From Symbiodinium natans (Eukaryota; Sar; Dinophyceae; Suessiales; Symbiodiniaceae), in the NCBI GenBank assembly GCA_905221605.1, contig CAJNDS010002825.1, forward strand, positions 62,001-126,000: DNA of 64,000 bases, in the 5' to 3' direction. The notes under the pieces were generated by a model. That model did not search any database, was not told the DNA's origin, and worked only from the letters and a program-made list of their open reading frames with translations. This document shows, piece after piece, positions 18,124 through 27,248 of the stretch. A program made the position numbers and the translations under genes. Position 1 is the stretch's first letter. Each line of letters opens with the position of its first letter.

Positions 18124-21100
18124 GTGATGCAAGAAGGAGATCCTGCTGGAGCAGGAGCTCAAGAGCATGGAGGAGACACTCCAAGCGATACTCCAATGGC
18201 TAGGCCAGCTGGAGGAGGATTGCCCTCAGGTCTCGGGGGAGCATCGTTTCAAGAAGTGATGGGAAGTTTGGCCGCAGCAGCCAATGCTTTGGCTGGAGCT
18301 GCAGGATCTGCAGGATCAGGCCAGAGGAGTTATGACTCAGCAGCAAAGCTGGTAAAGAGTCCAGAAGTGTTTGCTCCAAAGAATTTAGAGGAAGAAGTTT
18401 CACAATGGCCAGACTGGAGTTTTAGCTTCAGGGTGTTTGTAGGATTTGTAGATCCTAAGTATGCCGAAGAGTTGGTTAGGGTAGAGTCAGGACCGTTGAA
18501 TCCGGCTCTGTATTCGCAAGAAGAGAAAGAGAGGAGCATCAAGCTCTATGCGATTTTGGCTTCATATCTGAGGAATCGTCCTCTGAAGTTGTTGAAGTCC
18601 GAAGGAAGTCAGGATGGCTACAGTGTGTGGAAGAAGTTGTTTCAGGAGTTGGAGCCGTCGAGCAGAACAAGAGGACTGGCAATGGCTCAGGCCCTCGTTA
18701 GTTTCCCAGCGATGACCAAGGGAACTTCCATCCTGGACTACCTGCTCACCTACGAGAAGCTGGTGGGTGAATACGAGAAAGTTTCAGGAGCGAGGTATGA
18801 TGAGAACCTCAAGATCGGCACGGTGCTGAAAGGATTGCCGAATGAGTTGAGAAAGCATATTCTGGTTGGACTTAGTCCTACTACGAGTTACACGGACATC
18901 CGAAGGAAGTTGCTCGAGTACGAGAGGAGCACGCAGTCTTGGAATGCAGAGAACATCTTGCAGTCCTTCAGCATGGAAGGACCAACAAAGCATACGCCGT
19001 ACAACGGACCTCAAGCGATGGAAGTGGATCGAGTGAAAGGAGGTTACAAAGGAGACAAAGGGAAGTATGGAAAGGAAAGGAACAAAGGAAAAGGTAAAGG
19101 AGAGAAAGGAGGAAAGCCCTTTGGAAAAGGAAGATTTACCAACAAAGGAAAAGGAAAAGGAAAATGGGATACTGGCAAAGAGTCCAAAGGAAAAGGAAAA
19201 GACAGAAACAAGGGAGTTCGCGCGGTGGAAGGTGGCTACGGGCCAACGAAGTTTCAAGGAAGTTGCTACATCTGTGGCAAGCCAGGACATCGAGCCACGG
19301 ATTGTTGGCAGAAAGGAGATAAAGGTAAAGGAGGAAAAGGAAAGGTGAGATACGTGGAAGAAGAAGAGACTCAAGGTCAAGGTGACCGAAGCTCTGGGAG
19401 CAATGCGAGAGCGAACAACGACGAGAGTGGACAAGTGAGAGTCATCACCGCCTCTGCTGCGAGAATGGTTCGAAGAGTTGAAGAGGTGGAAGACCAGGAT
19501 GAGGAGCTTGACTTGAATGAAGTGAGCTGGAGAATGAATGAGTTGGAAGTGAGAAGACTCGAAGAGTTCGATCTCACCCTGGGAGATGAAGAGAGCGATG
19601 AAGGTGAGATAGACCCTCACGATGAGTTGATGGAGTGGTACGATTCGAAGCAAACAGGCGAAGAAGTTGGCGAAGTGAGAACGCTACAAGATGAGAAGAC
19701 TGTGAAGAACGTTTGCAAAGAGGTTGAGTCGTGCGAAGTTGTGCTTGACAGCGGTGCGGACTGTCATGTGTTGCCTATGGATTGGGCAGAAGAGGTCGGA
19801 GAACCTTCGACTTTCGAGTACCGACTGAAAGATGCACAGGGAAGAGTTATTCCAACACTGCCTGTGAGGCAGCAAGTGAAGTTCGTTTTCTGGAAAGAGT
19901 CAGGAAAGAAGTTGGTTATCACAGACACTGCAGTTTGTGGCAACGTTACCCAACCACTGTTCTCGATTGGGAAGATGTGGAAGCTTGGTTGGGGAACTGT
20001 AAGCGAAGATGGAAAGTTGTGGCTGAAGAAAGGAACTGTTCGAGTTCCATTGCACTTCAAGAGAAATTCTTCAATGGCGATAATGAGTATCAGTCGTGTT
20101 GTGACTGAGGAGATGAAAGTGCAACCTGTAAGGCTGGAAGAGAATCTTAAGAGAGAGCTCCAGCACAATGAGATTGGGGATTCCTGGTTCGTGCTGGAAG
20201 ATGGAACTCCGGCGCGGTTTGACTGGGATGTGACAAGAACATTCGACCCCACCGGTCATTTCCCGAACCACATGTATGAAGGAGAAGGAAGCGAAGGTGA
20301 CTATTTCCCGTATCGAACAACCCTCTTGGGGAAGCTTGAAAGAAGAGGAGGCGCAGTTTCTCCACTGAACGAGGTAGACTGGAATTCTCTGGAGTTCTTT
20401 GAGTGCTCGGAGGAGTGGAAGGATAGAGAGAACGTATCTCTTGGAAGAGCCCCAAACGAGAGGTTTGAAGTGATGATCACCTTGCTGGAGAAAGAGATCA
20501 AAGAGCCCAATGCTTATGGAAGCTTTGAAGGACTGAAAGAGAGAGAAAAAGATTTTGGAGGAGAAAATCAGCCCATGGAAACAGGAGAGCCAACCGAAGC
20601 GGTGGTTCCGAGACAAGAGGAAAAGAAAGAGCATCGAAGCAAAGGCATTCCGGTACTCCCGGAAGACGAGACAGAAGTGATGCTTATTGGACCTCTGAGG
20701 ATCACCCCGACAAGCGAACTGAAGGAGATGAAGGAAGCTTGCAAGTACTTGTATTTGTCAAAGAACGGCTCGAAAGGAGTCCTGTGGCAGAGACTAAAGA
20801 AAGAGGTGGCAACGAACAAGCTGAAGGCGACAGTGCAAATCTCAGAGGACATCAGAAAAGAGTTTGAAAGAGATCCTATCCCAGAAGCACTACCTGCGCT
20901 CCCGAGCCAGGAAGAGATCGAGAAGCATGAGTTGACGCACCTGCCTCGGGCATCATGGTGTGAAGCCTGTCAGGCAGCAAAGAGTCGGGAGGACAACTTT
21001 GACGAAAGTACGGAGAAGCCTCAGCGACCAGTGTTTAGTTTGGACTTTATGTTCACAGGAACCCAAGGAGAAGAAGGAGAAAAAGATCCATTAGCAATTC

Positions 21101-24100
21101 AGCTGGTGGGAGTTGATTCTGAAACGAAGTTTCTTTTGGCCGTCGCAGTGCCAACAAAAGGAGGAGATGCCGTTATCAACCACGCAGTGGCGGAAGTCAC
21201 ACGAGTTCTTGCACTGTTGGGATACAGTGACGTCGTGCTGAGAACAGACACAGAGCCTGCAATGCTTGCCATTCGGAAAGGAGTTCAAGCCGTGCGAGCA
21301 AGACATGACTTGAAGACGGAGCTACAAGACAGCGCTCCAGGCGAGCACCAAGGACTGACCGTTGAGCGGTATATCCAGACAGTGAGGAAATTGGCGAAGA
21401 CTTTACTCGCGACCGTAGAGCAAAGAAGTGGAACAAAGATTGGTTCCGATGTCCCACTGTATAGTTGGGCGTTTAGACATGCGGCATGGCTGCAAAATCG
21501 GTATCACGTGGGAAGAGATGGACGAACAGCCTTTGAGGCAACTGTGGACAGAACGTACAAAGGGAAGCTTGCACCCTTTGGATCAGCGATCATTGCTAAA
21601 GCGTTGCCGAAAGCCCAAGAGAAGGGAGAACCATGGGAAAAAGGAGTGTTCCTTGGAAAGGACTACGCGAGCAACCTCAACTTAGTCGGAACAAGTCGAG
21701 GAGTGATCAAAGCAAGAACAATGAGAAGATGTGCAGATGCATATCAGCCCGAGCTATTGCAGATAGCTGTGGGAGCCCCGTGGGATCATCAGCTCAAAAC
21801 ACTGAGACAAAGGAAGAGAAGGGTTTTGCCCTTAGAGGAACCTGAGCTTCCCCCGCTAGAAGCCCCAAGAGAAGGGAAGGAGAAAGAAAGTGAAGCGAGG
21901 CCGCAGTCAAGTTCAGGCGGAAAACAGAGTTCAAAGAGTTCCTCGAGTAACAGCCCTCCAGGGTCAGATCCAATGTCTGAAGGAGGAATTGGAAGTGCAG
22001 GTGAAGAAAGTGACGAAGACCCCGGAGAAGTGAAAGGAAAGAGAAAAGCTGAAGAGGAGCTGTTCCCAGATGAGACCTCACTGGAAACGTTGAGACAAGA
22101 AGCAATGAAAAGAGACACAAGAGAAGCGTTGGAGGATGCAGAAGAGTCGCCAAAGAAAGGTCCGAAGCTGGACGAAGGCACAGGAGAAGTGGAAGAAAGG
22201 AGCGGAAAAGCGCCGAAGGTTGGAGAGGCAAGCGGAAGTTCCTCAAGGGTGAGTGCAGAAGTGGTTCACTACCACATTAGAAGATTTGAAAAGAGTGAAG
22301 AGCCTGAGGAACACGGAGATGAGCTCCTTGATCTGGAAGAGACAAAGATGTTCCTTGAAGAGACAAAAGAGTGGCAAGAAAAATGGAGTGAGAAGACCGA
22401 GGAGTCAAGCGAAGACTTACGAATGACATGGTCCCATGAGTATGACGATGGGCCACCAAAGCTCGACAGAGAGGACTTGGAAAAGGTCGATGCGAAATCC
22501 GAAAGAACTGAGATAGAGAGACTCTTGGAAATGAAAGTGCTCACAGAAGCTGTGCTTGATGAAAAAGGAGAGCCAGTGCCCACGCCAGAAGGTAAAGCGC
22601 CAAAGCAGTTGAGCACGAAGTACGTCCTAGACTGGAGACACAGGCAGGGCCAGTGGAAAAGACGTGCAAGGTTGGTTGCACGAGAATACCGTTGGTTGAC
22701 GGATTATGACCTCACAGCCCTGTACTCCCCGACGAGCATAAGCTCAAGCATTAAATTGCTTTCTGCACTTTGTGCAAGTTCACCAGGCTATGAGATGATC
22801 TCGATTGACATCTCTGACGCGTATCTTCAGGTACCCCAGAAGGAGTACACAGTGGTTAGCCTGGGAGGAAAATGGTACAAGCTGGAGTTTACCTTACCCG
22901 GTCAGCGAACCGGAAGCAGTGACTGGTTCGAGCATCTGAGGAAGATCTTGGAAGAAGAGAAAATGACTTCGGATATCGGGTTACCAAGTTTCTTCTACAA
23001 GTTACCGTGCGGAAGTGAAGGAGGAACTTTGATGAGCACACATGTGGATGATCTGGAAGTGTTCGGAAAGCCCGAAGAGAACAATGCAGTGGTTTCACTG
23101 CTACTGAAACACAAGTTGAAAATCAAGCTGGAAGGACCAGTAAAAGTTGGAGAAGGCAAGTGTACCTTCTTGAAGCGAACTTTCCTCGGGATACCCGGAG
23201 GAATTGAGATCCGGATGGACGGAAAGTATCTGGAGAGATTGGAAGAGCTTTTAGGGCTCGGAAAAGCACATCCAAAGAAACTCCCGTTTCCAACAGACTA
23301 TGGGAGATCGATGAAAGATGAGACCCCGCTGAACGCGGAAGAGCACCATCTGTATAGGTCTTGTGTGGGGATCCTGTTGTACATGACCCCCGAGCGACCC
23401 GACCTAGGGTTTGCGACGAAGTGGCTGTCTGGAAAGTTGGCGACACCGACAAGAGGTGACCTCGCAGTGTTGAGGCATGTGGCAAAGTATGTGAAAGCTA
23501 CGTCACACTATGTGATTGAACACATGGAGTCGCACCCTGGGAAGAGTTTCCTGGAGAGAAATGAAATCGAAGAAGAAATGCGTTTCGACGAGAAAAGCGG
23601 AGACGTGTTTACCGCGAAGAGTTTGATCGAGGTTGTGACCGACGCCGATTGGGCGACTGATAGAGAGACGCGACAATCAACGAGTTGTGCATTGATCTTT
23701 GTGAATGGAAATTTGGTCCATTTTCATGCAAGAAAGCAAAAAGCGACAGCCTTGAGCAGCTGCGAAAGCGAATTGGTTGCAGCCGTTGGAGGTTTGAGTG
23801 AAGGAGTTTTTCTCCAGAATTTGCTGGAAAGAGTTCTGAAGATCAAGCCGGAAATGAGGATCCACATGGATTCGAGTAGCGCCCGAGCAATCCTCATGAA
23901 GAAAGGATTTGGAAGAACGAGGCACGTTGATGCCGGATTGTTGTGGGTTCAACAACTCACCGGACGAGGCCTGAAAGTGAAAGCAATCAAAGGAACCGAA
24001 AACCCCTCGGACGTAGGAACAAAGGCGTTGACAAGAAGTTTGGTTGTGAAGTGTTTAGAAAAAATGGGCGTGAGAACAGGAGAAGAAAGCAGGGAGCCCA

Positions 24101-25980
24101 AAGGAGCCTCGGAGTTCAAGATCCCGAAGAAGTATCTGAGGAGAATCGTGATGATGTTAATGGTTCAAGGAAGTGAAGGGTTGAAAAGTGAAAAGAAAGA
24201 GTTGAGTTTTGGATTTTACATGTTCACGGGAATCATGGTCATGATGTTGCTTTTCATGGTTTGTAGTCCGGTGCTTGGAGAGTACGCTAGAGAGAAGTTT
24301 CGCGTGTCCGCAGCCGTTTTCAGCTCAAGCAAAAGAGAAGGCCAGGTGGAAAAGAAAAAGAGAGAAAAAGAAAAGATGGAGGCCCAGCCAAGCGCTTTAG
24401 AAGCGACCGAAGAGGCGGCAGTGAAAGCTCACGAGGCAGCCCTCAAGGAGATGATTATGAACGCAAGATCCCTTGAGGCAGTTGAGCGTTTGAACAAAGC
24501 TTTAAAGCTCTGCCGCTCGGGGCCAAGAGAGAACCTGGTGTTGCTTGGGGAAAAGGTGAAAGAGTTGGATGAGAAGTATGGAGTTAAAGAGAAACCTGGA
24601 AGCAGCGCTGGAAGCGAGGAGAAAGAAGTCGAAAAGAGAAAGGTCGAGCTGCTAGAGCTCCAGGAAGCAGCAAAGAAGAGAAGGAAAGGGATCTTCGACA
24701 AGAAAGAAGAGAAGCAGCCAGAAGAGAAAGAGAGTCTGGAAGAAGAGTCCGACGAGGAGTCCCAAGAGAAAAGCGAAGAGAAGCAGCCAAAAGAGAAAGA
24801 GAAAAAGGAAGAAGAGTCCGACGAGGAGTCCCAAGAGAAGAAAGATGGAGGTGAAAAAGAAGAGACCTCGAGCGAGGAGGAAGATGTACAAGAGATTCTC
24901 AAGGAGACAGCGAAGAAAGAGGTGCTCGAAGAAGAGAAAAATGTGAAAGAGCTCTTGGGGAAAATAACGGAGAAAAAGGAGAAGCTGGATGAGGCCCGAA
25001 GAGCGTTTGCCTCGACCTCGGAAAGGTACGAGGAGGCGAAGGTGTACCGAGCGGTGAAGGTACGAGAAAAAGAGAATTTGTCCGAGCTGTGGGACAAGTT
25101 GGAGGATGAGTTGGAAAAGAGCAAGAAGGATTGTGAAGCGATCGAAGCCCAAGCTGATGAGATTTTGGAGCATGAAGAAGAGTTGGAAAAGGAGATGGAT
25201 GAGTTGAGGCCAAAGCTGGCCGAAGCGTTGCGAGAGCTGGGTGAAAAGAGAAAAGAGCTTCGAAAGTACGAGAAGGAAGAAAGGCCGCCGCTTTTGAACC
25301 CAAAGGTGGACGTCGCAATCAAGGAAGAGCTCATGGATTTGCGATTGGGAAAGCAGAAGGTGGAAATTGAGCTTCAGGAAGTTCAAGAGCAAAACGAGAA
25401 GCTCAAGAAGAAAAAGGAAGAGAACGAGAAAGAGATGGAAGCGATGAAAGGAGAATTGGAGATGCTCCGGAAGAGGAAGCGTGAAAGCGTTGGATCCATG
25501 GATGAAGAGAAAGCGAAGAGCATGAAAGAGGAGAATAAGACCTTGAAGAAGAGCATCAAAGGTTTGTCGGAGACCAACAAGAAGTTGGAAAGTGACTTCC
25601 AGAAGTTGAAAAGCGAGAAAGGACAGGAGAACCTGGAAGGGAAGTTCGTTTTGAACATCGAAGAAGAGACCGACGAGGAGGAAGACAAAAAGAAGAAGCT
25701 TTGCATTCTGTGTTCCCGACACGGCCACAGCTACATGATGTGTTGGGACGCAGGGTATTCCTACGACAAGAATGGGAAATACACCCCGTGGTTGAATGTG
25801 AAGAACGAGGATGGAACGGAGAGAACAAAGGCCCAGTTCAGGAAGTACTTTCGTGAAAACGAGAAGGAGATTAGGGCCGAGTACGCAAAGTTGCTTGACG
25901 AGAACAAGAAGAAGTTCAGGAAAGGAGATGGAAAAGGAAAAGGGAAGAAGCCCAAAGGGGAAAGTGAAAAGAAGAAGTGA
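18124..25980 (+). CDS. 2618-residue Gag-Pol with long C-terminal extension, inner element
   Basis: A single frame. Gag capsid is residues ~60-295. A K/G-rich RNA-binding stretch runs 299-375, followed by a zinc knuckle (C381-X2-C384-X4-H389-X4-C394), an acidic linker, and an aspartic protease from D542-S-G-A. A SAP-like DNA-binding helix pair lies at ~862-895 (SELKEMKEACKYLYL...GSKGVLWQRL). Integrase has H935/H939/C946/C949 with D974, D1042 and E1081. Reverse transcriptase has D1562 (SIDISDAYL) and the HVDD box at 1640-1643. RNase H has D1840, E1881 and D1916. Normal copia Pol ends near residue 2000. Here the frame continues with a hydrophobic segment ~2030-2050 (MFTGIMVMMLLFMVC) and a highly charged coiled coil ~2080-2510 with two EESDEESQEK repeats. 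A second knuckle-like motif follows (C2526-X2-C2529-X4-H2534-X5-C2540), then a KGKGKK-rich tail. The function of the extension is unknown; membrane, assembly or RNA-binding roles are possible. Confidence 0.95.
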   Translation: MMQEGDPAGAGAQEHGGDTPSDTPMARPAGGGLPSGLGGASFQEVMGSLAAAANALAGAAGSAGSGQRSYDSAAKLVKSPEVFAPKNLEEEVSQWPDWSFSFRVFVGFVDPKYAEELVRVESGPLNPALYSQEEKERSIKLYAILASYLRNRPLKLLKSEGSQDGYSVWKKLFQELEPSSRTRGLAMAQALVSFPAMTKGTSILDYLLTYEKLVGEYEKVSGARYDENLKIGTVLKGLPNELRKHILVGLSPTTSYTDIRRKLLEYERSTQSWNAENILQSFSMEGPTKHTPYNGPQAMEVDRVKGGYKGDKGKYGKERNKGKGKGEKGGKPFGKGRFTNKGKGKGKWDTGKESKGKGKDRNKGVRAVEGGYGPTKFQGSCYICGKPGHRATDCWQKGDKGKGGKGKVRYVEEEETQGQGDRSSGSNARANNDESGQVRVITASAARMVRRVEEVEDQDEELDLNEVSWRMNELEVRRLEEFDLTLGDEESDEGEIDPHDELMEWYDSKQTGEEVGEVRTLQDEKTVKNVCKEVESCEVVLDSGADCHVLPMDWAEEVGEPSTFEYRLKDAQGRVIPTLPVRQQVKFVFWKESGKKLVITDTAVCGNVTQPLFSIGKMWKLGWGTVSEDGKLWLKKGTVRVPLHFKRNSSMAIMSISRVVTEEMKVQPVRLEENLKRELQHNEIGDSWFVLEDGTPARFDWDVTRTFDPTGHFPNHMYEGEGSEGDYFPYRTTLLGKLERRGGAVSPLNEVDWNSLEFFECSEEWKDRENVSLGRAPNERFEVMITLLEKEIKEPNAYGSFEGLKEREKDFGGENQPMETGEPTEAVVPRQEEKKEHRSKGIPVLPEDETEVMLIGPLRITPTSELKEMKEACKYLYLSKNGSKGVLWQRLKKEVATNKLKATVQISEDIRKEFERDPIPEALPALPSQEEIEKHELTHLPRASWCEACQAAKSREDNFDESTEKPQRPVFSLDFMFTGTQGEEGEKDPLAIQLVGVDSETKFLLAVAVPTKGGDAVINHAVAEVTRVLALLGYSDVVLRTDTEPAMLAIRKGVQAVRARHDLKTELQDSAPGEHQGLTVERYIQTVRKLAKTLLATVEQRSGTKIGSDVPLYSWAFRHAAWLQNRYHVGRDGRTAFEATVDRTYKGKLAPFGSAIIAKALPKAQEKGEPWEKGVFLGKDYASNLNLVGTSRGVIKARTMRRCADAYQPELLQIAVGAPWDHQLKTLRQRKRRVLPLEEPELPPLEAPREGKEKESEARPQSSSGGKQSSKSSSSNSPPGSDPMSEGGIGSAGEESDEDPGEVKGKRKAEEELFPDETSLETLRQEAMKRDTREALEDAEESPKKGPKLDEGTGEVEERSGKAPKVGEASGSSSRVSAEVVHYHIRRFEKSEEPEEHGDELLDLEETKMFLEETKEWQEKWSEKTEESSEDLRMTWSHEYDDGPPKLDREDLEKVDAKSERTEIERLLEMKVLTEAVLDEKGEPVPTPEGKAPKQLSTKYVLDWRHRQGQWKRRARLVAREYRWLTDYDLTALYSPTSISSSIKLLSALCASSPGYEMISIDISDAYLQVPQKEYTVVSLGGKWYKLEFTLPGQRTGSSDWFEHLRKILEEEKMTSDIGLPSFFYKLPCGSEGGTLMSTHVDDLEVFGKPEENNAVVSLLLKHKLKIKLEGPVKVGEGKCTFLKRTFLGIPGGIEIRMDGKYLERLEELLGLGKAHPKKLPFPTDYGRSMKDETPLNAEEHHLYRSCVGILLYMTPERPDLGFATKWLSGKLATPTRGDLAVLRHVAKYVKATSHYVIEHMESHPGKSFLERNEIEEEMRFDEKSGDVFTAKSLIEVVTDADWATDRETRQSTSCALIFVNGNLVHFHARKQKATALSSCESELVAAVGGLSEGVFLQNLLERVLKIKPEMRIHMDSSSARAILMKKGFGRTRHVDAGLLWVQQLTGRGLKVKAIKGTENPSDVGTKALTRSLVVKCLEKMGVRTGEESREPKGASEFKIPKKYLRRIVMMLMVQGSEGLKSEKKELSFGFYMFTGIMVMMLLFMVCSPVLGEYAREKFRVSAAVFSSSKREGQVEKKKREKEKMEAQPSALEATEEAAVKAHEAALKEMIMNARSLEAVERLNKALKLCRSGPRENLVLLGEKVKELDEKYGVKEKPGSSAGSEEKEVEKRKVELLELQEAAKKRRKGIFDKKEEKQPEEKESLEEESDEESQEKSEEKQPKEKEKKEEESDEESQEKKDGGEKEETSSEEEDVQEILKETAKKEVLEEEKNVKELLGKITEKKEKLDEARRAFASTSERYEEAKVYRAVKVREKENLSELWDKLEDELEKSKKDCEAIEAQADEILEHEEELEKEMDELRPKLAEALRELGEKRKELRKYEKEERPPLLNPKVDVAIKEELMDLRLGKQKVEIELQEVQEQNEKLKKKKEENEKEMEAMKGELEMLRKRKRESVGSMDEEKAKSMKEENKTLKKSIKGLSETNKKLESDFQKLKSEKGQENLEGKFVLNIEEETDEEEDKKKKLCILCSRHGHSYMMCWDAGYSYDKNGKYTPWLNVKNEDGTERTKAQFRKYFRENEKEIRAEYAKLLDENKKKFRKGDGKGKGKKPKGESEKKK

Positions 25981-26270
25981 AGCCCTGAGGGGGCTTGGAA
26001 GAGAAAGATGTCCGAAATGACAATAAACTAAAGGTGCAAGATCGCACCTATAGACGAAGTCTTGAAAAAGCCGTCTGTGTATGTGTTTGAAGAGAAGTGA
26101 GAGAGGCTACCAGTAGCAGCGTAGTTTCTTCGTTTCACGTTTCACACCAACAAAAGAAGTGTGCACCACGATGTGTTTAAAGGAAAAGGATGACCGAAGT
26201 GAGCGATGAGGAGTTTGCATCCGAGTGAACTTAATTGCGATGAGAAATGTGAGGCAATGAAGTGTAACTC
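25981..26270 (+). other. 3' untranslated region of inner element
   Basis: 290 nt between the gag-pol stop and the purine tract. It includes GGTGC-AAGATC-GCACC (about 26033-26048), a five-pair hairpin, shortly after 'acaataaac'. No ORF of note. Confidence 0.5.
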
Positions 26271-26280
26271 GGAGAGGGGG
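26271..26280 (+). promoter_or_regulatory. polypurine tract, inner element
   Basis: GGAGAGGGGG lies immediately before the 3' LTR, the expected primer for plus-strand synthesis. Confidence 0.85.
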
Positions 26281-26447
26281 TAACAAACTTTTCGGTTAGG
26301 CATGTGCCCCCCTGTAGAAGTATTTTTCCTTGTCGTTTCACTGCTGCCAACAAGGCTCAAGGGACTGCTGAACAGACCGTGTCCCAGCAAAAGTGCCCGC
26401 TAGTGGTTTCAAGTTCAAGGGTCTGGAACGAACCCTAAATCGTTTTA
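26281..26447 (+). repeat. 3' LTR of inner element
   Basis: 167 bp, identical by direct reading to 17784-17950. Confidence 0.95.
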
Positions 26448-26706
26448 GACTCGCAAGGTCAATGTTCACGTGTACACTGATTCCACTGCAGGCAAATCTA
26501 TGGCGACGCGTTTCGGCGCTGGCAAGCGCACTAAGCATGTGGAACTGAGATTCCTTTATATGCAAGACCTGGTGAAAGCTGGACTGATCAAGGTCCTGAA
26601 GGTAGGAACACTGAACAACCCTGCCGATTTGCTCACCAAATATGTCAGCGTTGAAACACTGTCATCACTGAAAGGACGCTTAGGCGTTCATAGTAACCTG
26701 TTCTAA
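26448..26706 (+). pseudogene. RNase H C-terminal part of outer pol, separated by nesting
   Basis: It begins with the second GACTC copy and continues the outer pol reading frame. The sequence includes the last RNase H Asp region (VHVYTDSTAGKSMATRFGAGKRTKHVELRFLYMQ), then LIKVLKVGTLNNPADLLTKYV, the typical end of copia Pol, and stops at TAA 26704-26706. The block is otherwise undamaged. It is separated from its N-terminal part by 8.7 kb, so no full-length product can be made from this locus. Confidence 0.9.
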
Positions 26707-27248
26707 CTGTTTGCGTGCCCCCTTTGTGTGCGCCCGCGTACTGATGCTCGTGATGATGCGCCGCGGTTGATGCACTGTTTGGGGTTGGTTGCAGGACTGT
26801 TTCGTTTGCTGGACGCCTCGTGCCATAGGCACTGCGGATTTACAACACTGCAGCATAAACATAAGCAACACTGCTGTGCTGTGTGCGTTGTGTGTCACTG
26901 TCTTGTTCACTGTGCATGTACAAACAGACAAACAAGCACTGCTCCCAAGGAGCACTGGCAAGCAAAGCACTGCTTGTGCTGAGTGTCACTGTGCAGTTGT
27001 GCATGTACTGTTGTGCAGAAAGAAGAGACTGAGAGGAGAGAACCACGTTCACTGTTTTCGTCGATTCGAAACGATTTTTCACTGTTTTCTTCGAAGTTGG
27101 AAAACTGTCTTTTACATGTGTCATGTGTAGAAAAGAAAACTGTACATAGAAGTTTGGGCTGCACTGTTTTACATGTTGTGTTTTTGAGCGACTCAAAGGT
27201 CACTGCCTAACTGCCCTCTGCTTTCTCACTGTTCCATCGACTGCCGCC
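26707..27248 (+). other. non-coding spacer of outer element, saturated with ACTG
   Basis: 542 nt with no convincing ORF. My hand count finds 24 ACTG tetramers (one per ~23 nt), mostly CACTG, against about one or two CAGT. About two would be expected by chance. Since this part is non-coding, the enrichment is not a codon effect. Confidence 0.6.

Larger units (their letters stand above)
17784..26447 (+). mobile_element. inner (nested) Ty1/copia-type LTR retrotransposon
   Basis: 8,664 bp bounded by identical 167-bp LTRs and a GACTC duplication, inserted in the same orientation into the outer RNase H sequence. It has a primer binding site, a 161-nt leader, one continuous 2618-codon gag-pol frame, a ~290-nt 3' region and a purine tract directly before the 3' LTR. 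All expected catalytic motifs are present, so it may be autonomous. Base use differs sharply from the outer element: it is rich in GAAG, AAG and GGA, and ACTG is not strikingly enriched. It is therefore a different lineage. Since its LTRs are identical and it sits inside the outer element, it is the younger insertion. Confidence 0.97.

Noticed and set aside
24429-25728. Two long minus-strand ORFs (301 and 358 codons)
   Set aside because: They are antisense shadows of the purine-rich coiled-coil region of the inner gag-pol, giving poly-Ser or poly-Leu/Phe proteins.
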